NCBI RefSeq assembly: GCF_014773275.1
Contig: NZ_JACWMW010000001.1
Location: 682,001-746,000 of the forward strand
Length of the DNA: 64,000 nt
Direction of reading: 5' to 3'
Source: Mucilaginibacter rigui
GTDB taxonomy: Bacteria; Bacteroidota; Bacteroidia; Sphingobacteriales; Sphingobacteriaceae
The stretch's first letter is position 1; each line of letters opens with the position of its first letter. The translations under genes were made by a program, and so were the position numbers. Of this stretch, positions 55,075-62,344 are shown in pieces. The notes under the pieces are model-generated. The model saw nothing but the letters and a program-made list of their open reading frames with translations, had not been told where the DNA came from and did not search any database.

Positions 55075-55878
55075 ATGAAACATACGATTTTAGTCACAGG
55101 AGCCTCATCAGGGATTGGGCTGCTTGTTGCCAACAAACTTCATCAGGAAGGCTACCAGGTGATCGGCACAAGCCGGAACCCTGAAAAGCACCAGGCGAAA
55201 CTGCCATTCAAGTTACTGGCGTTGAACCTGAATGATGACCATTCTATTGAATCTTTTGGCAAACAACTGTTCAATGAGATCAAAACTTTAGATGTGCTGA
55301 TCAATAACGCGGGTTTCTTGGTAAACGGACTTGCTGAAGAAACTCCGGTTGATCTAGGCAAGCAGCAGTTTGAGACCAACTTTTGGGGAACGATCAAATT
55401 AACTAACGAACTGCTGCCTTACTTCAGGCGACAAAAACACGGAAAAATTATCACGCTCGGCTCCCTGCTGGGTTTAGTTGGCCTTCCTTATGTAGCCTAT
55501 TATGCGGCTTCCAAACATGCCCTCGAAGGTTACTTTAAATCGCTCCGGTTTGAATTGAACCAGTTCAACATCAAGGTGGTCATGGTTGAACCGATGAGTT
55601 TCAAAACCAGCATCGGCGAAAGCGGCACTGTAGCGGAAGGAAATATCGCGGATTACGACGTGTTCAGGAAAAAGATCACTGCCTATACCCAAAGTACATT
55701 TGATAAGGCGCCGGAATCTGCGCCGGTCGTGGCTGCTTTATTAAAGGCAGTAAAAGAAAAAGATCCGACGTTTGGCTACCCTGTCGGCAAAGGATCGTCG
55801 ATCATACTCCTGCTTCAGCATTTCGCTTACAAGATCTTCGAAAAATCTATTTTAAAATCGATCAACGCCTCTAAATAA
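55075..55878 (+). CDS. Short-chain dehydrogenase/reductase
   Basis: 267 residues with TGASSGIG, NNAGF, LGSLLG (catalytic Ser) and YYAASKHALEGY. Classical SDR, probably NADP-dependent; the HALEG extension of the catalytic motif is found in retinol- and oxoacyl-type enzymes. 30 bp after the OYE gene and 15 bp before the next SDR. Confidence 0.88.
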   Translation: MKHTILVTGASSGIGLLVANKLHQEGYQVIGTSRNPEKHQAKLPFKLLALNLNDDHSIESFGKQLFNEIKTLDVLINNAGFLVNGLAEETPVDLGKQQFETNFWGTIKLTNELLPYFRRQKHGKIITLGSLLGLVGLPYVAYYAASKHALEGYFKSLRFELNQFNIKVVMVEPMSFKTSIGESGTVAEGNIADYDVFRKKITAYTQSTFDKAPESAPVVAALLKAVKEKDPTFGYPVGKGSSIILLLQHFAYKIFEKSILKSINASK

Positions 55879-55893
55879 CTCAAAAACAAGATC

Positions 55894-56661
55894 ATGGAAA
55901 TCAAAGGAAAAACGGTATTGATCACAGGCGGTGCATCAGGTATCGGGTTGGAAGCGGCAAAACAATTCCGGCAACAAGGCGCAAGGGTGATCGTCACCGG
56001 GCGCAATAAAACTAAACTCGATGCGGTCAAACAAAGCTATCCCGACATAACGGTCTTTCAAAGTGATGTATCCAATGAAAGTGACGCAAAGATACTGTTC
56101 GGTGAGATTGAGCAAATAGGCGGTATCGACATACTTTATAACAACGCCGGGGTTGGCGTGCCGCCATTGAACCTGGGCGTTGCGAATGATAAACATCTTG
56201 AAGGGGCAGTATATGAAATGGAAGTGAATTACTTTGGGGTATTACGCCTGAATAATTTATTTATGAAAATGCTTAACTCCCGCCAAGAATCAGCGATCAT
56301 TAATACCACTTCATTGCTCTGCATGGTACCTTCCGTGGTAGAAGCGACCTATTCCGCGTCCAAAGCGGCCCTGTCGTCCTATACAAAAACCTTAAGGGCA
56401 CACCTGCAGGCAATCGGCAGCCCCGTCAAAGTATATGAGTTGCTTCCACCGCTGGTAGACACCGATATGGTGGCAGACCGGCCTGATAAAAAGATCAGCC
56501 CTGAAAAACTGGTGCAAGCGCTCATCGAAGGTTTAAAAAAAGAGCAGTTCACCATCCGGGTTGGCGACAGTAAAGCAGTTTATCTCATCAACCGGCTTTT
56601 TCCAAAAGTAGCTTTCGGGTTAGTCAATCCTAAAAAAAGTTACCAGGTATTAGTATCATAA
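55894..56661 (+). CDS. Short-chain dehydrogenase/reductase (DltE-like)
   Basis: 255 residues: TGGASGIGLEAA, NNAGVG, NTTSLL and TYSASKAALSSYTKTLR. The C-terminal KVYELLPPLVDTDM is typical of DltE-type SDRs. Third gene of the operon. Confidence 0.88.
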   Translation: MEIKGKTVLITGGASGIGLEAAKQFRQQGARVIVTGRNKTKLDAVKQSYPDITVFQSDVSNESDAKILFGEIEQIGGIDILYNNAGVGVPPLNLGVANDKHLEGAVYEMEVNYFGVLRLNNLFMKMLNSRQESAIINTTSLLCMVPSVVEATYSASKAALSSYTKTLRAHLQAIGSPVKVYELLPPLVDTDMVADRPDKKISPEKLVQALIEGLKKEQFTIRVGDSKAVYLINRLFPKVAFGLVNPKKSYQVLVS

Positions 56662-56701
56662 AAATCATTCCCTATCCTAAAAATAAATTAAAAAAAAGAT
56701 C

Positions 56702-57706
56702 ATGCGGGCATTCATCGTAAAAGGCTACGGCAAAAAAGAAAAATTACACCTGGCAGAATTACCGGAACCAACGGTAAAGGAAAACGAGGTGTTGGTAGAA
56801 ATACATTCGGCAGGTGTCAACCTGTTGGATTCACTGATTAAAAATGGCGACTTTAAATTGTTTTTACCCTACAAGCCACCATTTGTAAACGGCCATGACC
56901 TGGCAGGTGTGGTGACCAAAGTTGGTTCGAACGTTAACCAGTTCAAAATAGGCGATGAGGTGTATTCCAGAGCGGGCGATTACAGGATAGGTTCTTTTGC
57001 CGAATACATCGCGGTAAATGAAGGCGACTTAGCTTTAAAGCCTAAAAACCTCACTATGGACGAAGCAAGCTCTATTCCATTGGTTGGCTTAACCGCGTGG
57101 CAGGCTTTGGTTGAGATCGGCCAGATCAAAAAAGGCCAGAAAGTTTTTATTCAGGCAGGCTCCGGTGGTGTAGGCACATTCGCCATTCAGTTGGCGAAGC
57201 ATTTAGGCGCTTATGTTGCCACAACTACCAGTTCAGCGAATACTGATTGGGTTAAAAAGCTGGGTGCCGACCTGGTGATCGATTATAAAACAGAAGATTT
57301 TGAAACCAAACTTAAAGATTACGATCTGGTATTACACAGTAACCGGGATCCTGAGGTGCTGGAAAAATCATTCCGTATTTTAAGATCCGGCGGACAACTG
57401 ATCTCATTGGTTGGTCCCCCGACGCCGGAATTCGCCGCCGGGATCGGTTTGCCCTGGTATTTAAAATTAGTGACCAAATTGTTAAGCTCGGGTGCGAAGA
57501 AAAAAGCAAAAAAGGCCAATAGCAGCTTCCGGTTCCTGTTTATGCGGGCTGATGGCAATCAACTGGCAAAAATTACATCACTGATAGAATCAGGTGTGAT
57601 CAAACCGGTGATCGACAAATTATTTGCGTTCGAACAAACCAACGAAGCGTTGGCTTATGTAGAATCCGGCCGTTCAAAGGGCAAAGTTGTGATCAAAATT
57701 AAGTAG
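56702..57706 (+). CDS. NADP-dependent zinc-free MDR oxidoreductase (quinone reductase-like)
   Basis: 334 residues of the medium-chain reductase family: N-terminal GroES-like domain with VNLLDSLIKNGDF and NGHDLAGVV, then a Rossmann domain with IQAGSGGVGTFAIQLAKH. Catalytic zinc ligands are absent, as in quinone oxidoreductases. With the OYE and SDRs it makes a detoxification set for reactive carbonyls and quinones. Confidence 0.9.
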   Translation: MRAFIVKGYGKKEKLHLAELPEPTVKENEVLVEIHSAGVNLLDSLIKNGDFKLFLPYKPPFVNGHDLAGVVTKVGSNVNQFKIGDEVYSRAGDYRIGSFAEYIAVNEGDLALKPKNLTMDEASSIPLVGLTAWQALVEIGQIKKGQKVFIQAGSGGVGTFAIQLAKHLGAYVATTTSSANTDWVKKLGADLVIDYKTEDFETKLKDYDLVLHSNRDPEVLEKSFRILRSGGQLISLVGPPTPEFAAGIGLPWYLKLVTKLLSSGAKKKAKKANSSFRFLFMRADGNQLAKITSLIESGVIKPVIDKLFAFEQTNEALAYVESGRSKGKVVIKIK

Positions 57707-57778
57707 AATAAATATCGGGTCTGCCTTCGCCGGAACTTAACTCCCGGAGGATTAGGATACCATTAAGAGCATTAAAAA

Positions 57779-58054
57779 ATGAAAAAACTAAGGATAGCCT
57801 TGTTGCTTTTCCTCTTTGCTGCAACGAGAACGTTGGCACAAACTCCGGAAGCCGACAAGATATTAGGCGTGTGGCTAAGTGAAGATAAGACCGGTAAGAT
57901 TGATGTTTATAAAGTAAACGGAAAGTATTTCGGTAAGCTGATCTGGGGCAAAACGATATACGAAGCCGATGGAACCACATCCAGGAAAGACGATTATCTT
58001 ACATGCTATAATGCCATACGTCATAACTGGAGAAGAATTCTTGATCACCATTAG
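57779..58054 (+). pseudogene. Truncated DUF2147 gene
   Basis: The signal peptide ends LAQTPE and the first 75 residues (ILGVWLSEDKTGKIDVYKVNGKYFGKLIWGK) are a normal DUF2147 start. At about 57990 the family sequence stops: the expected DxxNPDP segment is missing and a foreign tail of about 20 residues leads to a stop. The nucleotidyltransferase gene on the other strand ends 4 bp inside it. This is the likely left edge of the inserted Ro/RNA-array module. Confidence 0.75.
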
Positions 58055-59124
58055 GTAATACCACGATAAAAAGATTCTCTGATTTGAACCAAAATCTTTT
58101 CCGCTATTTGAAGATTAGGTTTATCTGGCAGAGTGGACTTTTCATAAGCTTTCTTTATCATCTCCATTTTTTCTTCAACCATCAACATCAGATCATCAAA
58201 TTCAAATTCACCATTGCGGATCTTTAGCAGAAAATCACGGTCCTCGCGTTTTACTATTACTTGCTGATACAAAGCGATTTCCTCTGCCATGCTCAAAAGG
58301 CGGAATGTGTGCATCATATTTTTAGCATCGTAGCTTTTACCATGCGAAAGCGTACTTTGATAACGCTGTTCATTTCGCTTTGCTTCCCATTCCTGGTACT
58401 CTTTGTATTCCCGGCAATAGATTGAATAGCTATCCTTGTTAAAGTTAATTACTGCTATATTCTCTAAGCCTTTGGGAACAGAGCTTAACTGTACATCGTC
58501 AGCTTCTGAACCCGATATAATACCCTTAAATATACCTTCGGTCAACTGCTTTTGATGGAATAGCAAATAAACATTTCTGAAATGATCAAGATTAACCAAG
58601 CCACATTCATCCTGATTGAAACTATGCTCCTTTAACCATTCCTTTAGCAGAACGCTGCCATTGTTATAGATCACAAAGCAAAAATCCAATACAGATTTAC
58701 GTTCAGCATCCAATGGCTTATTGATCTTTTTATTTAAGCCGCGGGCTTTTTTGATCTGCGTTTGTGCATAACCGGCAAAAGTATCCAGGCAAAGTTTAGA
58801 CAGAAAATCTTCCGGCTTGATCAGGTCCATTAAGGGGTGACGAAATAAAACATGCTCCTTAGGTGTGCTTAACAGTTCCAGTATATTGGGATTGTTCTTC
58901 GTCAATAATTCCAGGAAACGGCCTGTCTCAAAGTAAACTTCATCGTTGCTTGCATTGGCGATCTGATCCTGTTGCTCAAAACCGTAAAGTTGTTTTTGAG
59001 GCATGATGAATATCCCTTTCTTGTCTACGTCAGAACCAGCCACATTCAGATTATAAGCCGTACTGCCGCTTATGCAATCCAGCAGGATAAGTTCTTTTTG
59101 CTGTTTTAACTGTTCGTAGGTCAT
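58051..59124 (-). CDS. COG3541-type nucleotidyltransferase (second)
   Basis: 357 residues. The N terminus is a pol-beta-type nucleotidyltransferase core: GSTAYN at 20-25 and SDVD at 31-34, so Asp32 and Asp34 are the metal-binding carboxylates; GIFI and the EVYFE strand supply the third-acid region. A long helical C-terminal domain follows. It overlaps the upstream nucleotidyltransferase by ATGA, implying translational coupling. Substrate unknown; in this context an RNA 3' end is the favoured guess. Confidence 0.82.
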   Translation of the reverse strand: MTYEQLKQQKELILLDCISGSTAYNLNVAGSDVDKKGIFIMPQKQLYGFEQQDQIANASNDEVYFETGRFLELLTKNNPNILELLSTPKEHVLFRHPLMDLIKPEDFLSKLCLDTFAGYAQTQIKKARGLNKKINKPLDAERKSVLDFCFVIYNNGSVLLKEWLKEHSFNQDECGLVNLDHFRNVYLLFHQKQLTEGIFKGIISGSEADDVQLSSVPKGLENIAVINFNKDSYSIYCREYKEYQEWEAKRNEQRYQSTLSHGKSYDAKNMMHTFRLLSMAEEIALYQQVIVKREDRDFLLKIRNGEFEFDDLMLMVEEKMEMIKKAYEKSTLPDKPNLQIAEKILVQIRESFYRGIT

Positions 59125-59876
59125 ATCTGGATATACTTTCTAAAGATGTTATTCAATTCATCCGGATACTTCTTTTCGGATGGAAGCTCAGGTATACGTT
59201 CTTTGCAATAGTCAAGTGTAGAGCTTAGCCATTGATTAAGTAACGGAACAGGTGTTATCATAGCTTTTTCATCAGCTATCTTTTTCCTTTCCAATAGTTC
59301 ATCTATTGAGTTTTGAACTTCATTCTCGGTTATCATAACTCTCAAATGCTCAAACTCCATAGATGGTACCGACTGTTTCTCAACTATCCATAAGCAAGCT
59401 AATGCCGGACGAAGTGCATAAAAGTAGCGCTTTAGCTTTACCTGTTCAGTTTGCAGATCATCTCGAAGTGTATTATGCGCCATCGACAGATAGTGGTTAG
59501 CGCCGGAGCGTAACGAGAAGTATTTCGACATGAGCTTACGCAGATCATCAGCAAAGAGCGAATCTCCGTGGTACACTATTGGCGATTGTAGCCATTCGTA
59601 TAGTGCGCTATTCGATTTCAGGAATAACTTTAGTGCTTTTTTGATATCCCAGCCGCCTATGTCTAACACTTCGTTAACAGGTAATCCCAAATTGTCGGGT
59701 AGGTCTGTTATGCCAAGGTAATCGTTTACCGACCGGGCATATATAAAACGTACATCAAAATCGCTATCGGGCGAGGCAAAGCCCCATGCCCGGCTACCTG
59801 ATTCGCAGGCGTACAGTATTTTTATATTTTCGGCCAATTCCAGTTCGAGCAGTTTTTGAAGGATTGTCTCGGTCAT
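59121..59876 (-). CDS. COG3541-type nucleotidyltransferase (first, YcgL-like)
   Basis: 251 residues with ESGSRAWGF at 25-33 and SDFDVRF at 38-44 (catalytic acids Asp39 and Asp41), the signature of the YcgL branch of minimal nucleotidyltransferases. The rest is helical. The gene starts 28 bp after the last RNA unit and no strong promoter lies in that gap, so it is likely read from the same transcript as the Ro gene and array. COG3541-type enzymes have been linked by gene neighbourhood to RNA repair; activity is not demonstrated here. Confidence 0.82.
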   Translation of the reverse strand: MTETILQKLLELELAENIKILYACESGSRAWGFASPDSDFDVRFIYARSVNDYLGITDLPDNLGLPVNEVLDIGGWDIKKALKLFLKSNSALYEWLQSPIVYHGDSLFADDLRKLMSKYFSLRSGANHYLSMAHNTLRDDLQTEQVKLKRYFYALRPALACLWIVEKQSVPSMEFEHLRVMITENEVQNSIDELLERKKIADEKAMITPVPLLNQWLSSTLDYCKERIPELPSEKKYPDELNNIFRKYIQI

Positions 59877-59904
59877 GATTAATTGTATAAGGTTACAAAA
59901 TATA

Positions 59905-60005
59905 AATGAAAGAGCAACAACCGGCGGGTGTCTTATGGGAGTCGAACCCTACCGTTTACACGGTTTCACCAGACGAAGTATTACCCGCCTACGGCATCTT
60001 TCATT
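59905..60005 (-). ncRNA. Array RNA unit 1 (last in the transcript)
   Basis: 101 nt. P1 AAUGAAAGA/UCUUUCAUU (9 bp). N9 GGCGGGUAA pairs over seven bases with ACCCGCC (59929-59923). After UACUUC, GUCU pairs with AGAC beside P2. Inside are a short arm CCGU-GUAA-ACGG with a GNRA loop in place of an anticodon arm and a T-arm-like GGG-UUCGACU-CCC. There is no D arm. Order is that of a normal, non-permuted but shrunken tRNA. Confidence 0.85.
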
Positions 60006-60014
60006 ATGTTTATA

Positions 60015-60149
60015 AAAAAGGGCAAAAAGCAACAGGTGTGTTTTTTTGCTGAGCTACTATGCGAAATAAATCGCTGGGTGGATTTGAACCACCGGCCTTC
60101 CCTTACGGGACGCTCTAACCGAAGTATCACCAGTTTACGGCACCTTTTT
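60015..60149 (-). ncRNA. Array RNA unit 2 (tRNA module permuted in the D loop)
   Basis: 135 nt. P1 AAAAAGG/CCUUUUU. N9 AACUGGUGA pairs with CACCUGUU with one U-U mismatch. After UACUUCG comes the 3' half of a D arm (GGUUAGAGC), a mini arm UCCC-GUAA-GGGA, a T arm GGUGG-UUCAAAU-CCACC, an acceptor-like hairpin GCGA-UUUAUU-UCGC, then UAGCUCAGC, the 5' half of the D arm. GCUC and GAGC pair, so the ends of the tRNA-like module are in the D loop. Confidence 0.88.
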
Positions 60150-60166
60150 AGGTTTAGTTATTTTAA

Positions 60167-60240
60167 AAAGAAGAGCGACAATCCGGCAAGCGTATTAAAC
60201 GTGACAGGTTGAAGTAACGCTTACCTACGGCATCTTCTTT
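60167..60240 (-). ncRNA. Array RNA unit 3 (minimal stem-loop without tRNA module)
   Basis: 74 nt. P1 AAAGAAGA/UCUUCUUU (8 bp), bulged U, GC/GC, CGUA opposite GGAUUGUC, P2 GGUAAGCGU/ACGCUUGCC (9 bp with one U-G), and a 23-nt loop starting UACUUCA. It lacks any T or D arm and so shows the core needed by the whole family. Confidence 0.85.
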
Positions 60241-60246
60241 ATTTTT

Positions 60247-60366
60247 TTAAGGGCGATGGTCAATATGAGCTTGCACTGCTCTACCAACTGAGCTACAATG
60301 GGATTTACTTCCAAAGGCCGGGATCGAACCGGCGACACGAAGTAGCGCATATTTACGGCACCTTAA
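60247..60366 (-). ncRNA. Array RNA unit 4 (tRNA module permuted at the anticodon)
   Basis: 120 nt. P1 UUAAGG/CCUUAA. N9 AAUAUGCGC pairs with GCUCAUAUU with one mismatch. Then UACUUCG, a T arm GCCGG-UUCGAUC-CCGGC, a degenerate acceptor hairpin (CUUUGG...CCCAUUG), UA, and a full D arm GCUC-AGUUGGUA-GAGC identical in style to real tRNAs. The order T, acceptor, D means a circular permutation with ends in the anticodon region. Confidence 0.88.
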
Positions 60367-60383
60367 TATTTTAGTTTCTTTAA

Positions 60384-60513
60384 AAAGAAGGGTAAAAAGC
60401 AATAAGCCAATCTGCACTGTGCTCTATCCAGTTGAGCTACCCTTGCGGGGACGGATTCGAACCGCCAACCCCAGCGTCCAATCGAAGTAAGACTTATTTA
60501 CGACACCTTCTTT
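60384..60513 (-). ncRNA. Array RNA unit 5 (clearest permuted tRNA mimic)
   Basis: 130 nt. P1 AAAGAAGG/CCUUCUUU; the two pairs after the bulged U are GU/AC instead of GC/GC. N9 AAUAAGUCU pairs over eight bases with GGCUUAUU. Then anticodon-stem 3' strand CGCUG, five-base variable loop GGGUU, T arm GGCGG-UUCGAAU-CCGUC, acceptor closed as CCC-GCAA-GGG, UA, D arm GCUC-AACUGGAUA-GAGC, A, and anticodon-stem 5' strand CAGUG, which pairs with CGCUG. Every tRNA element is present in circularly permuted order. Confidence 0.92.
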
Positions 60514-60520
60514 ATATTTT

Positions 60521-60645
60521 ATAAGGAGCAACAGGCGAACGCGGGACGGGGGCTCGCTTGTGAGGACTCGAACCTCCAGCATAGCTTGCACTACACTGCC
60601 CACCCCCTTCATGAGCGAAGTAACCCGTTTCTACGGCATCCTTAT
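60521..60645 (-). ncRNA. Array RNA unit 6 (first after the Ro gene)
   Basis: 125 nt, starting 50 nt after the Ro stop. P1 AUAAGGA/UCCUUAU. N9 GAAACGGGU pairs in two blocks (CGGG/CCCG and GAA/UUC) with CCCGCGUUC. Inside: GGGGG/CCCCC as acceptor-like stem, an 8-bp hairpin CAGUGUAG-UGCAAG-CUAUGCUG and a T arm GAGG-UUCGAGU-CCUC. No D arm; order not permuted. Confidence 0.82.
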
Positions 60646-60694
60646 TTTTTAATTTCCTTTTAAAAGTGTGGGGCGTTTGCTTCCCCATACTTGG

Positions 60695-62278
60695 TTACAG
60701 TTCTATTTCATTGATAGCATCTAATGCCGAGCCTCCGTTTTCTAAAGCAGCTAACACTTCAAAAACTTTATCGCTCCAGCCGGCTACCAGGTAAACATCA
60801 TTGCGCAATATTTGCAATGGCGCTTGTCCGTAACCTTTCAAGTCGAACAGATAGAGTTTCGCGTTTGGTGATACCTCTGCCTTGTAGCGTAACCACAGGG
60901 TTTGGATATGGTCGGCAGTGTTATTGCTGTTCCATAACTGGGCATCGGTAAATAGAAACACCTTGTCCATTTGTACCCTGCGCTGTAATATATCCTTGAT
61001 AACCAGGTAGCCATTGGTGCTGTAACCCACCTCGCCCTCGCGGCGATAAAACTCCTGTACGTTACCTAAGATGTTATTACGCGGCACCACAATGATTTTC
61101 CATGTGTCACCAAACATACCCACCTCCACGTTTTTACAACGCGATTGCAACAGCATGGCCAGCATTAAGCCCACATCGTACAACAAGATTTTACTCTTAG
61201 CCGATACCGGTACCTGCATCGATCCTGAAACATCGCAAGCTAACAGCACACGGGTTTCATAACCGAAGCCTTTTATATTGGCAGCGCTTGCCTGTACAGC
61301 TTTTTCCAAAGCATCCAGCAATTCGCCGGTGTAACCTTTGTTTTGGCCCTGCATTAAAGCGGTCAGCTTTTTAACCAGGCTTTGTGCAGGCACTTTGGTT
61401 ATCGCTGGGTTAATCAGCTCACGGTAAGCGGCCAAATAACGGAATGGAAACTGCTTTGCCTTCGCAACCTCATCCGCATCGGCTAAACGGGCGCATACTT
61501 TTTCAAAGTGCGCGTAGCTTACGCCAGCTTCCTGTATGTTGCGCAGGTTACGCAGCAAGGCCATGTAGCCCAGTTTGCCGCTGTCTATCAGTTCTTCCCA
61601 CTTAGCACGGAACGCTATGGCCTTAGCCTCAACACTGTCGAAATTCAGCTGACCTAATGCCGACAGTTCGGTTTCCCAGGTGTAAGGCGTTTGCAGGTCT
61701 CCGTTCGCTAATTTGTTGAACAGCACCTGCTGTAATTCGTCCTTGGCTTTTGGGTGAACCAAAAACAAAGCATCGCGCAGTTTGATGGCGCCATCGCGGT
61801 TGTATTTACCAAACTGGTACTCATCGAAACGGTTGAACGCTGTGCTCAAACCCTTTTGCAATTGCTTGCTTAGGCGGTTCAGCTTTTTAGTGCCGGTACG
61901 CTGGTTCAACGTTTCGTAGCAGGCCAGCAGTTCGGTGATCTCGTCGGCACGGCCAATTACGCCATCGGTAACCCGGGCGACCAAATTATCGCCCGAGTGC
62001 AGCTTAGCCAATTCGGTAACCAGCACCAGCGGTGCCGAACGCATATACATTTTGGTGCGGGCGTATATAGCCAGCTTACCCACAAACACCGGGTTACATG
62101 CGGCTATCAGTTTTTGCAGGCGCACTAAACGCGCCTCGTCTTTTTCATAAAAAGAGTCATTTAAGCTCCAGGTAACCACCGCGGTGTACAGCTCCATTTC
62201 TGGTGACAGCGTAAACGCTTTGGCACCTGCGTAGTTAACGGTCTGGGTTTTTAATTTGCTTAACAGGTTAAATTTCAT
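60695..62278 (-). CDS. rsr: Ro60-like TROVE/vWA RNA-binding protein (Rsr)
   Basis: 527 residues. Residues 1 to about 320 are the helical-repeat TROVE ring (GRADEITELLACYETLNQ, RFDEYQFGKYNRD, GYMALLRNLRNI), which in known Ro proteins binds Y RNA outside and single-stranded RNA ends inside. Residues 340-527 are a von Willebrand A domain with an intact MIDAS DVSGSM (Asp349). The start at 62278 follows AGGAGG, an unusually good Shine-Dalgarno for this phylum. The RNA array lies immediately downstream on the same strand. Confidence 0.93.
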   Translation of the reverse strand: MKFNLLSKLKTQTVNYAGAKAFTLSPEMELYTAVVTWSLNDSFYEKDEARLVRLQKLIAACNPVFVGKLAIYARTKMYMRSAPLVLVTELAKLHSGDNLVARVTDGVIGRADEITELLACYETLNQRTGTKKLNRLSKQLQKGLSTAFNRFDEYQFGKYNRDGAIKLRDALFLVHPKAKDELQQVLFNKLANGDLQTPYTWETELSALGQLNFDSVEAKAIAFRAKWEELIDSGKLGYMALLRNLRNIQEAGVSYAHFEKVCARLADADEVAKAKQFPFRYLAAYRELINPAITKVPAQSLVKKLTALMQGQNKGYTGELLDALEKAVQASAANIKGFGYETRVLLACDVSGSMQVPVSAKSKILLYDVGLMLAMLLQSRCKNVEVGMFGDTWKIIVVPRNNILGNVQEFYRREGEVGYSTNGYLVIKDILQRRVQMDKVFLFTDAQLWNSNNTADHIQTLWLRYKAEVSPNAKLYLFDLKGYGQAPLQILRNDVYLVAGWSDKVFEVLAALENGGSALDAINEIEL

Positions 62279-62307
62279 TATGAACCTCCTTTTCTTTAAT
62301 GTTGATA

Positions 62308-62344
62308 CAAATAAATCGGGGCACTGCGCAGTGTATTTGCGCAG
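62308..62344 (-). promoter_or_regulatory. Candidate promoter and operator of the Ro/RNA operon
   Basis: CTGCGCA (62324-62330) and TGCGCAG (62338-62344) form a perfect inverted repeat with a 7-bp spacer. Just downstream on the minus strand is TTTATTTG (62315-62308), one base off the -7 consensus, 30 bp before the start codon. A dimeric regulator bound to the repeat would overlap the promoter. No sigma-54 -24/-12 element, as used by the Salmonella rsr operon, is seen. Confidence 0.5.

Larger units (their letters stand above)
59905..60645 (-). repeat. Tandem array of six Y RNA-like structured RNAs
   Basis: The block UGCCGUA-N9-UACUUCG occurs six times on the minus strand (5' to 3' cores at 60638-60616, 60505-60483, 60360-60338, 60232-60210, 60142-60120, 59996-59974). 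The spacer is always exactly nine bases but different each time. Around each core a terminal helix of 6-9 bp (P1) defines a unit; units are 74-135 nt and separated by only 6-17 nt. Next to P1 there is always one unpaired U, then two base pairs (GC/GC, or GU/AC in one unit, a compensatory change). P2 is made by N9 and a distant complement. No open frame is conserved. Confidence 0.9.

Noticed and set aside
60424..60612. Open frame of 62 codons inside the RNA array
   Set aside because: It crosses the boundary of units 5 and 6 and follows T-arm and D-arm sequences; the structured RNA explanation accounts for the conservation, the frame is not repeated in other units.
59930..60640. A cluster of ordinary tRNA genes
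   Set aside because: T arms and D arms are real, but acceptor stems are closed into hairpins, anticodon arms are missing or have four-base loops, and the order of parts is permuted. None folds as a functional tRNA.
59905..60645. CRISPR array (regular repeats with variable spacers)
   Set aside because: The variable part is only nine bases inside the repeat, unit lengths vary from 74 to 135, and the variable bases pair with the same unit. No cas genes.
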